From an uncultured Oscillospiraceae bacterium (GTDB taxonomy: Bacteria; Bacillota; Clostridia; Oscillospirales; Ruminococcaceae), in assembly GCA_934481355.1 (NCBI GenBank), contig CAKSPH010000003.1:49029-113028 (forward strand): a stretch of 64,000 nt of DNA, in the 5' to 3' direction. Under the pieces are notes generated by a model, which was not told the origin of the DNA, searched no databases, and worked only from the letters and a program-made list of their open reading frames with translations. Shown piece after piece: positions 25,439 to 32,768 of the stretch; within the stretch, counting starts at the first letter, position 1, and every line of letters starts with the position of its first letter. The translations under genes were made by a program, and so were the position numbers.

Positions 25439-27010
25439 TTATTTTCTCATCAATTTGTAGAATGTAGAATTCTGGTATTCTTCTGCAGCAAAATTGTATT
25501 TATCATCATAGCTTTCAAGAGATACTACCTTTGTGCAATAAGCATTTCCGTATAGAATAGTGGAGGTTATTTCACGGCAGAATTCTGTTGCCGGGGTGAA
25601 AATACCAAGGAAAAAGACAAAGCAGACTGCGATAAATAGTTTTTTTCCCTTTAGGAAAATATTAAGACTGTTTGTCTCGGACCTTTCGGGAAATTCGCTG
25701 TTGATAAGGCGTATCACGGACACGCATATATACAGCAGCAGAGGAATTGATACGCGCATTGAAAAGTCGTACGATGTGCCAAGCTGAAACAGCGGTATAA
25801 TCAGCAAGGCGACAGTTGAACAAAGCAGGATACTGTCATGGTTTTTTTTCCGCAGTATATCTGAAATCATAAGTATAATCATATAAATTCCAAATTCCAG
25901 GAAAATAAAGAGCAGGTATTTTGTCCAGAAATTCAATAGACCTGAAGAGTCCCCTTTATCTATGCATTCAGTAAGCACAGAGTGAATTCTGAATCCGGAT
26001 TCCAGCCTGCTTCCCGATGATGTGGAAACAGAGTTTGAAACAACAATATTTGCTTTGTAATACAATACATAAACTGGTGCAATAGCAATAATACCTAATA
26101 TGTTCTGTACCGAAAAGGCTTCTTTTAAAATTGAAATAGGATGTTTTTCTCTAATATACCGAACGCCAGTATCAATCCCTTTTATTACACATAGAATAAC
26201 TATTCCTACAAATGGGAATGGTCCGAACGGGAAAACAAGCATACCCAGTGCTGCAAGATTACTCAGGCGGAGCTCGTTTATTATGCACAACACTATCAGC
26301 CATGTGACGATAGTCTGGTTGTAGACCCAGAAAAGACAGGTAGTGTTGCTGCTGTACTGAAAATACAATGCCCACCATTCGAGGTGATCAGTATTTGAAA
26401 TGTCTGGTAAAGAAATCACTATATCCAGCCCACTGAACAGAATGAAAAGGATAGCGGAAAAGACAGGTCTGACTTTTTTTCCTGTATTAGTTATCATAGC
26501 GATCATCAGAAGAGTCATGAATACGCCTGCGCTGCTCCATAACAGAAGAACTATGTTGCCAACGAGGTATCCTATAAATTGCACCTCCGTTATTGCAAAT
26601 GCGGCTTTTCCGATAATGGCAGGGACTGTCCAGTGTGCAATATAGTAACACAACATATATTTTTCATTGTTGTATGTCACTGGCCATGGTTCAATAATCA
26701 TATCAAGAAAGATTTTATTCCTGATCACATGATCCTCAGACTGATGCATTAGTCCACCCTGTCCGGCAAGAATACACCAAATAAGCGCGACAGCGGCAAG
26801 CAGTACAATCTGTCGCCGGCTTAGAGTAACTGATGAGAATTTGCACGGCGCATGGTTATTCCTGCTGAACAGAAAGAATACCAAAGCAGCAAGAAGCGCA
26901 ACCGTGACAGCGGCGCTAAAAAAATTCAGCCAGCCTGCAAAGAAAATGCATATTGGAATTGCAGCATATAGCACAATCCATTTTTTCAGAATTTGATATT
27001 TTATTTCCAT
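25439..27010 (-). CDS. Large multi-pass membrane protein of unknown function, AT-rich
   Basis: A 523-residue protein with about eleven hydrophobic segments, from KKWIVLYAAIPICIFFAGWL at the N-terminus to KLFIAVCFVFFLGIFTPAT near residue 480, and a loop DMIIEPWPVTYNNEKYML. Size and topology recall GT-C type glycosyltransferases or O-antigen-polymerase-like proteins, but I see no DxD or DE motif I would trust. Codon choice is clearly AT-richer than in flanking genes, which suggests recent acquisition. The start at 27010 follows a weak GGTGG; the open frame continues into the tRNA-Tyr gene, which is not coding. It lies next to the 3' end of the tRNA pair. Confidence 0.65.
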   Translation of the reverse strand: MEIKYQILKKWIVLYAAIPICIFFAGWLNFFSAAVTVALLAALVFFLFSRNNHAPCKFSSVTLSRRQIVLLAAVALIWCILAGQGGLMHQSEDHVIRNKIFLDMIIEPWPVTYNNEKYMLCYYIAHWTVPAIIGKAAFAITEVQFIGYLVGNIVLLLWSSAGVFMTLLMIAMITNTGKKVRPVFSAILFILFSGLDIVISLPDISNTDHLEWWALYFQYSSNTTCLFWVYNQTIVTWLIVLCIINELRLSNLAALGMLVFPFGPFPFVGIVILCVIKGIDTGVRYIREKHPISILKEAFSVQNILGIIAIAPVYVLYYKANIVVSNSVSTSSGSRLESGFRIHSVLTECIDKGDSSGLLNFWTKYLLFIFLEFGIYMIILMISDILRKKNHDSILLCSTVALLIIPLFQLGTSYDFSMRVSIPLLLYICVSVIRLINSEFPERSETNSLNIFLKGKKLFIAVCFVFFLGIFTPATEFCREITSTILYGNAYCTKVVSLESYDDKYNFAAEEYQNSTFYKLMRK

Positions 27011-27056
27011 ACAATTACCACCGTTGTTTCTGTTGGAACATCTTGCATAACTATAC

Positions 27057-27086
27057 AAAAAAACACCGCACATATCTGTGCGGTGT
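27057..27086 (-). terminator. Terminator of the tRNA-Thr/tRNA-Tyr transcript
   Basis: On the minus strand ACACCGCAC pairs with GTGCGGTGT (27063-27071 with 27078-27086) and is followed by T7 (complement of 27057-27063). Confidence 0.88.
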
Positions 27087-27088
27087 TC

Positions 27089-27173
27089 TGGTGGGAGCTG
27101 GTGGATTCGAACCACCGAAGCGGAACGCAGCAGATTTACAGTCTGTCCCCTTTGGCCACTCGGGAAAGCTCCC
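27089..27173 (-). tRNA. tRNA-Tyr (GTA)
   Basis: An 85-base gene including an encoded CCA. Acceptor stem GGGAGCT/AGCTCCC, anticodon GTA in the loop CTGTAAA, a long variable arm as expected of a type II tRNA, and a T-loop GGTTCGAATCC. It is the second gene of a two-tRNA transcript. Confidence 0.96.
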
Positions 27174-27200
27174 ACATTATTTGATTTTTCCATTAAAAAA

Positions 27201-27276
27201 TGGAGCTGGTGGACGGATTCGAACCCCCGACCTGCTGATTACAAATCAGCTGCTCTACCAGCTGAGCTACACCAGC
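27201..27276 (-). tRNA. tRNA-Thr (TGT)
   Basis: A 76-base gene including an encoded CCA. Acceptor stem GCTGGTG/CACCAGC, D-arm GTAGCTCAGCTGGTAGAGCA, anticodon TGT within TTTGTAA, and T-arm GGGGGTTCGAATCC. Confidence 0.96.
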
Positions 27277-27328
27277 GAGAAAAGCACGTCAGTCTTTTGA
27301 ATTATCTTTTGTTCCTGACGACTTGTAT

Positions 27329-27357
27329 ATTATAGCACATTATTTCAGCTTTGTCAA
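27329..27357 (-). promoter_or_regulatory. Promoter of the tRNA-Thr/tRNA-Tyr transcript
   Basis: Minus strand: perfect -35 TTGACA (complement of 27352-27357), a 17-base spacer and perfect -10 TATAAT (complement of 27329-27334). Confidence 0.9.
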
Positions 27358-27394
27358 GTGCTTTTTGAAAAAAATCTGATTTTTTCAAACTTTT

Positions 27395-27637
27395 TTATCT
27401 GTCCGGGAAATCAACGCGCAGCCCCATGTCCCGCGCCTGCTGATAGACTGCCCTCAGGCGGCACAGAACGGCGTTTTCCTCATATATCAGGGCGTCTATT
27501 TCCTCATTGCTGTCGGCGTAATCAAAGCAGGTGCGTATCTGCGAAAGCCTGTCCACAAGCGCGGTGTACTCCCGCATAAGCTCCCGCCCGCGCAGATTGT
27601 CCGGAGAGGGACGGCGGTTCAGTAGATTTTTCAGCAT
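27395..27637 (-). CDS. DUF2508 (YaaL-like) family protein
   Basis: An 80-residue, mostly helical, charged protein. The pattern RTCFDYADSNEEIDALIYEENA is characteristic of DUF2508/YaaL. YaaL lies beside recR in Bacillus; here it is about 24 kb from recR, in front of the tRNA promoter. Function is unknown. AGGAG lies 6 bases before the ATG at 27637, so the Met at 27652 is not used. Confidence 0.78.
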   Translation of the reverse strand: MLKNLLNRRPSPDNLRGRELMREYTALVDRLSQIRTCFDYADSNEEIDALIYEENAVLCRLRAVYQQARDMGLRVDFPDR

Positions 27638-27694
27638 AGCGGCTCCTTTCACATTTTAAGCTGTATGCTGAAATATATTCTGGCCGCCGCCGGA

Positions 27695-28684
27695 TTATGC
27701 CGCCTCGTCCGCCTGATTTTCCGGGCGTATCTCGTTTACGGTATAGCCTGCGTCCTCAAGAAGCGTGATTATTGAGGGCTCGGCATAGAAATGCAGTGTT
27801 CCCACAAAAACGAAACCCAGCTCCCCGGATTTCAGACTGTCGGTTATGAAATCCGCCATGAGCTTCTGACGGGAGGCGTACATCATGTCGTAATATTCCT
27901 CCCAGTCGGAGAGGTTGTCCACGGCGTCCGGGTCGTAGACTGATATTTCCCGGAAAAATTCATCGTCAAAGCTGCTCCATGCGGAGTACAGCTCCCGGGT
28001 GTCCTCTGCCTGAGCCGCGATGTTGTCGTCGCCGACGCACTCCGCCAGCGTTGAAAGCTGAATGCTCATCGGGATTCCGCCCATCATCCTGTACTGAGCT
28101 TCGCCGCCCTCTATCTCGCGTATTTCTTTTCTGCCGCTGTGTGCGAGTCCCAGAAACAGACTCTCCGTGCCGCAGGAAGTATCCAGCCCGGCTTCGGCAG
28201 TGACCAGACTGCTTGCGGCGGACGCCCAGAAAAACGGGCAGAAGTACTCCATTTCATGCTGGTATATTCCTTTTTCGATGAAGAAAGCAAGCGTGTCCGC
28301 GTAGGAATCCCCGAGGAGCTGTTCTGCTGTGGCGTTCTCCAGCCGGAGATAAGCGGCGCATTTCCTTTGAAGGGAAGCGTTCTGTGAAAACGCCTGCGTG
28401 TCCATTTCCGGAGCCGCCCAAGTGCTGTTATTGAACGCTTCGAGCACATAATCCGGATATTTGGTATCTGCATTTCCCGCGTGCATACTGCCCAGCATGA
28501 ATATCTGCGCGCCGGTGGAGCTGTCCTCCACCACCCAGAAAGGCGGAGTCACGCAGTCCTCCTGAGCTGACGGCGTGAGGTCAACGGTGAGCGGCTCGTT
28601 GGGCACGGCGGGGGCGCAGCCGGTCAGAAGCCCTGCTGCAAGAACTGCCGCCGCAGAGCGTAAAAAAGCGCCTATCCGCTTCAT
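27695..28684 (-). CDS. TraB/GumN family lipoprotein
   Basis: A 329-residue exported protein. The N-terminus is a lipoprotein signal (RSAAAVLAAGLLTGC, with Cys near residue 22 as lipobox). The TraB/GumN pattern follows: FWVVEDSSTGAQIFMLGSMHAG, a middle CGTESLFL stretch, and the C-terminal FVFVGTLHFYAEPSIITLLE. These histidine/glutamate motifs resemble the haloacid/erythromycin-esterase-like (EreA/TIKI) fold, whose TIKI members are metalloproteases. The role in bacteria is unclear. Its ATG overlaps the TGA of the upstream 77-residue gene (ATGA), so the two are translationally coupled. Confidence 0.85.
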   Translation of the reverse strand: MKRIGAFLRSAAAVLAAGLLTGCAPAVPNEPLTVDLTPSAQEDCVTPPFWVVEDSSTGAQIFMLGSMHAGNADTKYPDYVLEAFNNSTWAAPEMDTQAFSQNASLQRKCAAYLRLENATAEQLLGDSYADTLAFFIEKGIYQHEMEYFCPFFWASAASSLVTAEAGLDTSCGTESLFLGLAHSGRKEIREIEGGEAQYRMMGGIPMSIQLSTLAECVGDDNIAAQAEDTRELYSAWSSFDDEFFREISVYDPDAVDNLSDWEEYYDMMYASRQKLMADFITDSLKSGELGFVFVGTLHFYAEPSIITLLEDAGYTVNEIRPENQADEAA

Positions 28685-28914
28685 AGCTCCGCCTCTGAAA
28701 GCCTGCCGAAGCAGTCGGCGCAGGCTTCTTCCTCGGAGCCGTAGTCGCTGAGCTCCATGCGGCTGCCGTCCTCGCTGTAATATACCAGCCATCTGCCATC
28801 CTCGTTGGTCAGGCAGATACGCTGATCCTCGTCCTCGCCGGTGCCGCAGATATTATAATAGTAGTGCGGTATGTCAAGCTCAAAAAGCCTGGTCTGTAAT
28901 TCCTGTACTGTCAT
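28681..28914 (-). CDS. Small acidic protein of unknown function, coupled to the TraB/GumN gene
   Basis: A 77-residue soluble protein, net acidic, with Tyr- and Cys-rich segments: IPHYYYNICGTGEDEDQRIC, then GRWLVYYSEDGSRMEL and SEEEACADCFGRL. There is no signal peptide or membrane segment. The shape (a short beta sheet then a helix, with an EDGSR-type turn) recalls small immunity-type proteins, but I do not recognise the family. AGGA precedes the ATG at 28914. Confidence 0.7.
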   Translation of the reverse strand: MTVQELQTRLFELDIPHYYYNICGTGEDEDQRICLTNEDGRWLVYYSEDGSRMELSDYGSEEEACADCFGRLSEAEL

Positions 28915-28966
28915 GTTTCCTCCATTTTGGTCGTCTTGTGGTGATATGTGGCATATATTATACTGT

Positions 28967-29125
28967 GGTCACCTCTAAAAACCTCATGTGAGCGAAAATG
29001 TGCAGTGCGCGCCATCTTCGTCGTCAAACCTCCTCGTAAGGCATACAGCCTTACTTCGTCGGCTTTCCTAGAATCTGGCACACCCTGCCCATTTTTGCTT
29101 TTCGCACCGGTTTTTAGAGGTTCCC
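28967..29125 (+). repeat. Complete 159-bp inverted-repeat element (copy c)
   Basis: Ends GGTCACCTCTAAAAACC (28967-28983) and GGTTTTTAGAGGTTCCC (29109-29125) are inverted repeats with 15 of 17 matching. The interior holds TGAGCGAAAATGTG, shared in near-identical form with copy d, and a hairpin GTAAGG-CATACA-GCCTTAC-type at about 29036-29053. There is no open frame of note. It lies alone between two minus-strand genes. Confidence 0.85.
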
Positions 29126-29140
29126 CTGTGAGTATCAGGT

Positions 29141-29749
29141 TTAGCAGAGCCTTCCGCTGATTTCAAACGCGGGGCCTTTCTGCCAGAGGAATGTTGAGAG
29201 GAGTATCTCGAATCCCTCGCCGGGGGCGCACATATAATCGGCGGGGTGTCCTTTCGGGAGCCCGAATCCCGCCAGAAGATTTGTGATAACTCCGCCGTGG
29301 GTGACTACTGCGGCGCGGCTTAGCTCCTTTTTCATCATGTCGCGGAAGATTATATCCAGACCGCTTATGCAGCGCAGGGAGAAATCTCCGAACTTTTCGC
29401 CGCCGGGAGGACAAGCCTCAGGACCGCCCCTGAGCCATTCCGTGTATTCCGGGAGCTGCTCCAGCTCTTTCTGGTGCTTTCCCTCAAATTCGCCGAAATC
29501 CATCTCGGCTATCTCGTCAACCTTGGCGAGCTTTATGTGCGGATAGATTATCTCGGCGGTCTCGACGCAGCGGGTCAGCGGGGAAGTGTAGACCTGCTCG
29601 ACGTCCGGATAAATTCCTTTCCTGACGAGCTGGCGTATGTGTTCCGCTCCCTCGGGGCAGAGCGCGAGGTCTGTCTGACCGATGTATTTTCCGTCAAGAT
29701 TACCCTGTGTAATTCCGTGCCGAATCAAATACAGATAGTAGTTTTTCAT
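29141..29749 (-). CDS. Histidine phosphatase family protein (phosphoglycerate-mutase/CobC-like)
   Basis: A 202-residue cytosolic protein with the branch-1 histidine phosphatase motifs: LYLIRHGITQGN (catalytic His in RHG), YTSPLTRCVETAEII, EMDFGEFEGK and the second His in AVVTHGGVITNLL. CobC-like alpha-ribazole phosphatases and general sugar-phosphate phosphatases both look like this, and the substrate cannot be decided. It stands as a single gene; AGAGG is 11 bases before the ATG. Copy c of the repeat lies 15 bases past its stop. Confidence 0.9.
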   Translation of the reverse strand: MKNYYLYLIRHGITQGNLDGKYIGQTDLALCPEGAEHIRQLVRKGIYPDVEQVYTSPLTRCVETAEIIYPHIKLAKVDEIAEMDFGEFEGKHQKELEQLPEYTEWLRGGPEACPPGGEKFGDFSLRCISGLDIIFRDMMKKELSRAAVVTHGGVITNLLAGFGLPKGHPADYMCAPGEGFEILLSTFLWQKGPAFEISGRLC

Positions 29750-29911
29750 TGCGTTTTTTACCTCTCAGTTGTTAAGATTTCTTCTGATGTTCAGAGCATT
29801 CGTCACTACATTTAGCGGGTAAGCCTGCGGTTTTGACTAAATCCGGACGCCATGCTGAATTATTATGTATAATATCCTATCTGGCTGTCGATTTTTTGTG
29901 AAATATGACAC

Positions 29912-29940
29912 TTTACAAATCGGAATATTCAGTTTATAAT
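29912..29940 (+). promoter_or_regulatory. Promoter of the XRE regulator gene
   Basis: -35 TTTACA (29912-29917), a 17-base spacer and -10 TATAAT (29935-29940). Confidence 0.75.
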
Positions 29941-30001
29941 ATACGATATGGTATTATAGAAAATCGAAAACCATGGGGAAATAAAACTAAGGAGAAAATG
30001 T

Positions 30002-30670
30002 ATGAATAAAGACTTCCCTCGTATCATGACGCTGCTGCGTAAAGAACGGGGTCTTAGCCAGAAGCAGGCGGCCGCCGACCTTGAGGTGACCCAGGCGCTT
30101 CTGTCGCATTATGAAAATGGCAAGCGCGAATGCGGACTTGATTTCCTTGTGCGCGCCGCTGATTATTATAATGTTTCCGTGGATTATCTGCTCGGGCGCT
30201 CACCCATGAGCACGGGCGCTTCCGTGACCGAACAGCAGCTCCCGGAGAGCTCCGAGACAGAAAAGTACGATGGAGTTCCGTCAGGGCTTTCGGTGTTTTT
30301 CCAGAAAAAGCTGCTCAACAATTCGGTGGATATCCTGTTCGCACTGCTTATCAAGGCGAAGAACTCCGGGCTTTCAAAGTCCGTGTATACTTATCTGTCG
30401 CTGGCGGTTTACCGCTGTTTCCGCATGATCTACAGCTCCGGCAGGAACAATGACGAGCACGGGTTCAGCATTCCCGAGGAAAAGGTCGGTTCGCTGACAA
30501 CTGCTGCCCTCGCTATCGAGGACGCCCGCGGAAGATCCGCCGGGATATCCGGAGGCTCCGAGGACGAGAAGATAACCACCGCGCGGATCGAACAGGAATT
30601 TGCAAGCAAGGCGCCGGCGCTTCTTTCCATTGTGAACAGCGCTGAAAAGAGCCTGAACAAGCTCCAGTAA
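30002..30670 (+). CDS. XRE-family transcriptional regulator
   Basis: A 222-residue protein. Residues 1-65 form a Cro/CI-type helix-turn-helix (LLRKERGLSQKQAAADLEVT, then QALLSHYENGKRECGLDFLV, and YYNVSVDYLLGRS), the common clostridial pattern. The remaining 150 residues are helical, with no recognised ligand domain. AAGGAG lies 7 bases before the ATG. It has its own promoter and terminator and no co-directional neighbour, so its targets cannot be read from context. Confidence 0.9.
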   Translation: MNKDFPRIMTLLRKERGLSQKQAAADLEVTQALLSHYENGKRECGLDFLVRAADYYNVSVDYLLGRSPMSTGASVTEQQLPESSETEKYDGVPSGLSVFFQKKLLNNSVDILFALLIKAKNSGLSKSVYTYLSLAVYRCFRMIYSSGRNNDEHGFSIPEEKVGSLTTAALAIEDARGRSAGISGGSEDEKITTARIEQEFASKAPALLSIVNSAEKSLNKLQ

Positions 30671-30686
30671 AATCAAATAATTACTT

Positions 30687-30716
30687 ACGGACAGCATCGG
30701 CTGTCCGTTTTTATTT
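30687..30716 (+). terminator. Terminator of the XRE gene
   Basis: ACGGACAGC (30687-30695) pairs with GCTGTCCGT (30700-30708), then TTTTATTTT. Confidence 0.88.
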
Positions 30717-32159
30717 TGCGGCAGGGGGCTGTTTGTCAGGGGCGGAGCCATTTCCTGTCTTACGGCGCAGGAACAGGTTCACCGCCTGAAGCGCCGTGCG
30801 GAAGTTCACCGCGCATATCGCGATGAACACAACGCAGTTTATGATGTTCTGAACAGTTTCGTTTGTAAGGCACATTATAGATACTGACATTACCCCTATA
30901 AGCAGCAGGTTCAGCGCCATTTTCGGGTAGTTGACCTTCATATAGAGGTACTTTCTGGTGTCTATCGCGCGGAAAATGTAAACCAGGACGTAGCTTACCA
31001 GAGTGGCAAGCGCCGCGCCGAGAACCCCCATCGGGGAATTAAGCAGGATAAGGTTGAGCACCACGTTGCTTCCCGCGCCGATAACGCTGGATATGAACGA
31101 GTGAGTCGTCTTGTTGCAGGCTTCATAGATTGAGCTCAGGAAGTTGTTGAAGCTCTGGAACACCACCGCCGCCACAAGGAACGGAACATAGATATACGCT
31201 CCCTCGAAGCCCTTTCCGCCGAAGAACGGCATGATTATCGGCCGGAGCACCAGCAGGATACCGGCGGCAGCAATGTACATTACCGTCTGCATCATGCTGA
31301 ACACATTCGAGTAGAACTCGCTTATCTTGCGGGAATTACGCTCGGATATCGCGGACATATGCCATGCCTGCGAAAATATTCCCACCACGATAGCCGCAAG
31401 GTTCGGGAACTTGAATGCAAAGGAGTACACGCCGTTTGCGGCGCTTCCGTGGATAGCCGTTACCATGAACGTATCCGACACGTTGATTATCCACCACATG
31501 ACCGTGGTAGGCATCAGCGGTATACTGTAACGTATCATGGACTTTGCAAGCATACGGTCGTTGCCGAACGGGCGGTACTGCTTATACAGCCTTGCGCGCC
31601 ACGTCAGGAATACTATCGAGATAAGGTCGCCGAGGGAAACCGACAGCACATATCCCACAACGCCCAGCTTGAATACTCCCAGCAGGAGAAGATTCAGCAG
31701 TATCACGGATATCGTGGTCAGTATGCCGTCTATCGCGAACAGTTTCACATGACCGCGTGCACGGACGTAAATGGCGCATATACCTTTTATGCTTCCGGTC
31801 GCGACGTACATATATATCAGCCACTGATAGCCGCTCAGCATGGGTATCAGCCCTACCAGCGGCACAGCCGCCGCAAACAGCACCAGACCGATCATCGCCA
31901 CATTCAGCCCTATCGACAGGACGTGTTTGCCATTGTTCGCCTTGTCGAGGGCATAGCGAAGCACACCCTCGTTTATCGAGAGCGTTACTACCGATATCAG
32001 CAGCGAAGAGGCGTTGATGATATTGTTCACATCGCCGAATCCGCCGGTGCCCAGCATACTTGTGTAGAATTTCAGCATTACATACACAAGTATCTTGGAA
32101 CCGAACTGACCTATCGCCAGAATTATGGTATTGCTTGCCAGAGTCTGGTATTTGTTCAT
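30711..32159 (-). CDS. Wzx-type polysaccharide flippase (MOP superfamily)
   Basis: A 482-residue protein with about fourteen membrane helices. The start, ASNTIILAIGQFGSKILVYV, and the later VVLNLILLNSPMGVLGAALA belong to the polysaccharide-biosynthesis flippase family, which moves lipid-linked oligosaccharides across the membrane. It is not the MATE branch of the same superfamily. There is no glycosyltransferase beside it, so the substrate is open. The stop overlaps the XRE terminator region. A complete repeat element (copy d) lies 28 bases before its ATG and may hold its leader or promoter. Confidence 0.88.
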   Translation of the reverse strand: MNKYQTLASNTIILAIGQFGSKILVYVMLKFYTSMLGTGGFGDVNNIINASSLLISVVTLSINEGVLRYALDKANNGKHVLSIGLNVAMIGLVLFAAAVPLVGLIPMLSGYQWLIYMYVATGSIKGICAIYVRARGHVKLFAIDGILTTISVILLNLLLLGVFKLGVVGYVLSVSLGDLISIVFLTWRARLYKQYRPFGNDRMLAKSMIRYSIPLMPTTVMWWIINVSDTFMVTAIHGSAANGVYSFAFKFPNLAAIVVGIFSQAWHMSAISERNSRKISEFYSNVFSMMQTVMYIAAAGILLVLRPIIMPFFGGKGFEGAYIYVPFLVAAVVFQSFNNFLSSIYEACNKTTHSFISSVIGAGSNVVLNLILLNSPMGVLGAALATLVSYVLVYIFRAIDTRKYLYMKVNYPKMALNLLLIGVMSVSIMCLTNETVQNIINCVVFIAICAVNFRTALQAVNLFLRRKTGNGSAPDKQPPAAK

Positions 32160-32186
32160 GTGTCGGATTTCTTTCGTTTAATTGTT

Positions 32187-32309
32187 GGTCACCTTTAAAA
32201 ACCTTGTTTGAGTGAAAATGTGTATAGCACACCGCCTTACGAGGATGCTTTCATCGCATTCGGCGCACTCTGTCCGTTTTCCTTTTCAAACCGGTTTTTA
32301 GAGGTTCCC
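32187..32309 (+). repeat. Complete 123-bp inverted-repeat element (copy d)
   Basis: Ends GGTCACCTTTAAAAACC (32187-32203) and GGTTTTTAGAGGTTCCC (32293-32309). The right end is identical to that of copy c over 17 bases. The interior shares TTGAGTGAAAATGTG with copies c and e but is otherwise shorter. It fills the gap between tadA and the flippase gene. Confidence 0.87.
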
Positions 32310-32311
32310 TG

Positions 32312-32767
32312 TTATTTATCCCGGAGCTCCCGGAAAAAGTCCGTAAGTATCGAGCCGCATTGCTCCATGAGTATACGGCTGCGCACGAACGGGATATGCG
32401 TGAATCTTTCCTCAAACAGATTCACGACTGAAGCGCAGGCGCCGTTTTTATCGTCAAACGCGCCATAGACCAGCCTTTTCAGCCGGGAATTCATTATAGC
32501 GCCAGCGCACATGGGGCATGGCTCCAGCGTGACGTACAGGGTGCAGTCGGTGAGCCGCCAGCTCCCCAGAGCCTTTGCCGCCTGCTCTATCGCCAGAATT
32601 TCAGCGTGGGCGGTGGGCGACTGGAGCTTTTCCCGGAGGTTGTAGCCCTCGCCGATAATGTTACCGTCCGGGGCGACGACAATAGCGCCCACCGGGCATT
32701 CTCCCAGCTCAAATGCGCGGCGCGCCAGCTCCAGCGCTTTGGTCATGTATTCTTCGTCAGGGGTCAT
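32312..32767 (-). CDS. tadA: tRNA-specific adenosine deaminase TadA
   Basis: TadA converts adenosine 34 of tRNA-Arg(ACG) to inosine. The 151-residue protein carries the deaminase zinc motifs SPTAHAEILAI (HAE) and LEPCPMCAGAI (PCxxC), the ECPVGAIVV substrate stretch and NGACASVVNLF, at normal family length. It is the last gene of a minus-strand operon after rlmB and the P-type-ATPase-like gene, one base after the latter's stop. Its own stop lies 3 bases from the end of repeat copy d. Confidence 0.95.
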   Translation of the reverse strand: MTPDEEYMTKALELARRAFELGECPVGAIVVAPDGNIIGEGYNLREKLQSPTAHAEILAIEQAAKALGSWRLTDCTLYVTLEPCPMCAGAIMNSRLKRLVYGAFDDKNGACASVVNLFEERFTHIPFVRSRILMEQCGSILTDFFRELRDK

Positions 32768-32768
32768 G

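Noticed and set aside
27089-27173. Attachment-site duplication of the tRNA-Tyr 3' end
   Set aside because: I looked for the tRNA 3' sequence again near 25380-25440 and did not find it; no integrase is present.
27011-27193. N-terminal extension of the AT-rich membrane protein
   Set aside because: It would be coded by the tRNA-Tyr gene and its terminator.
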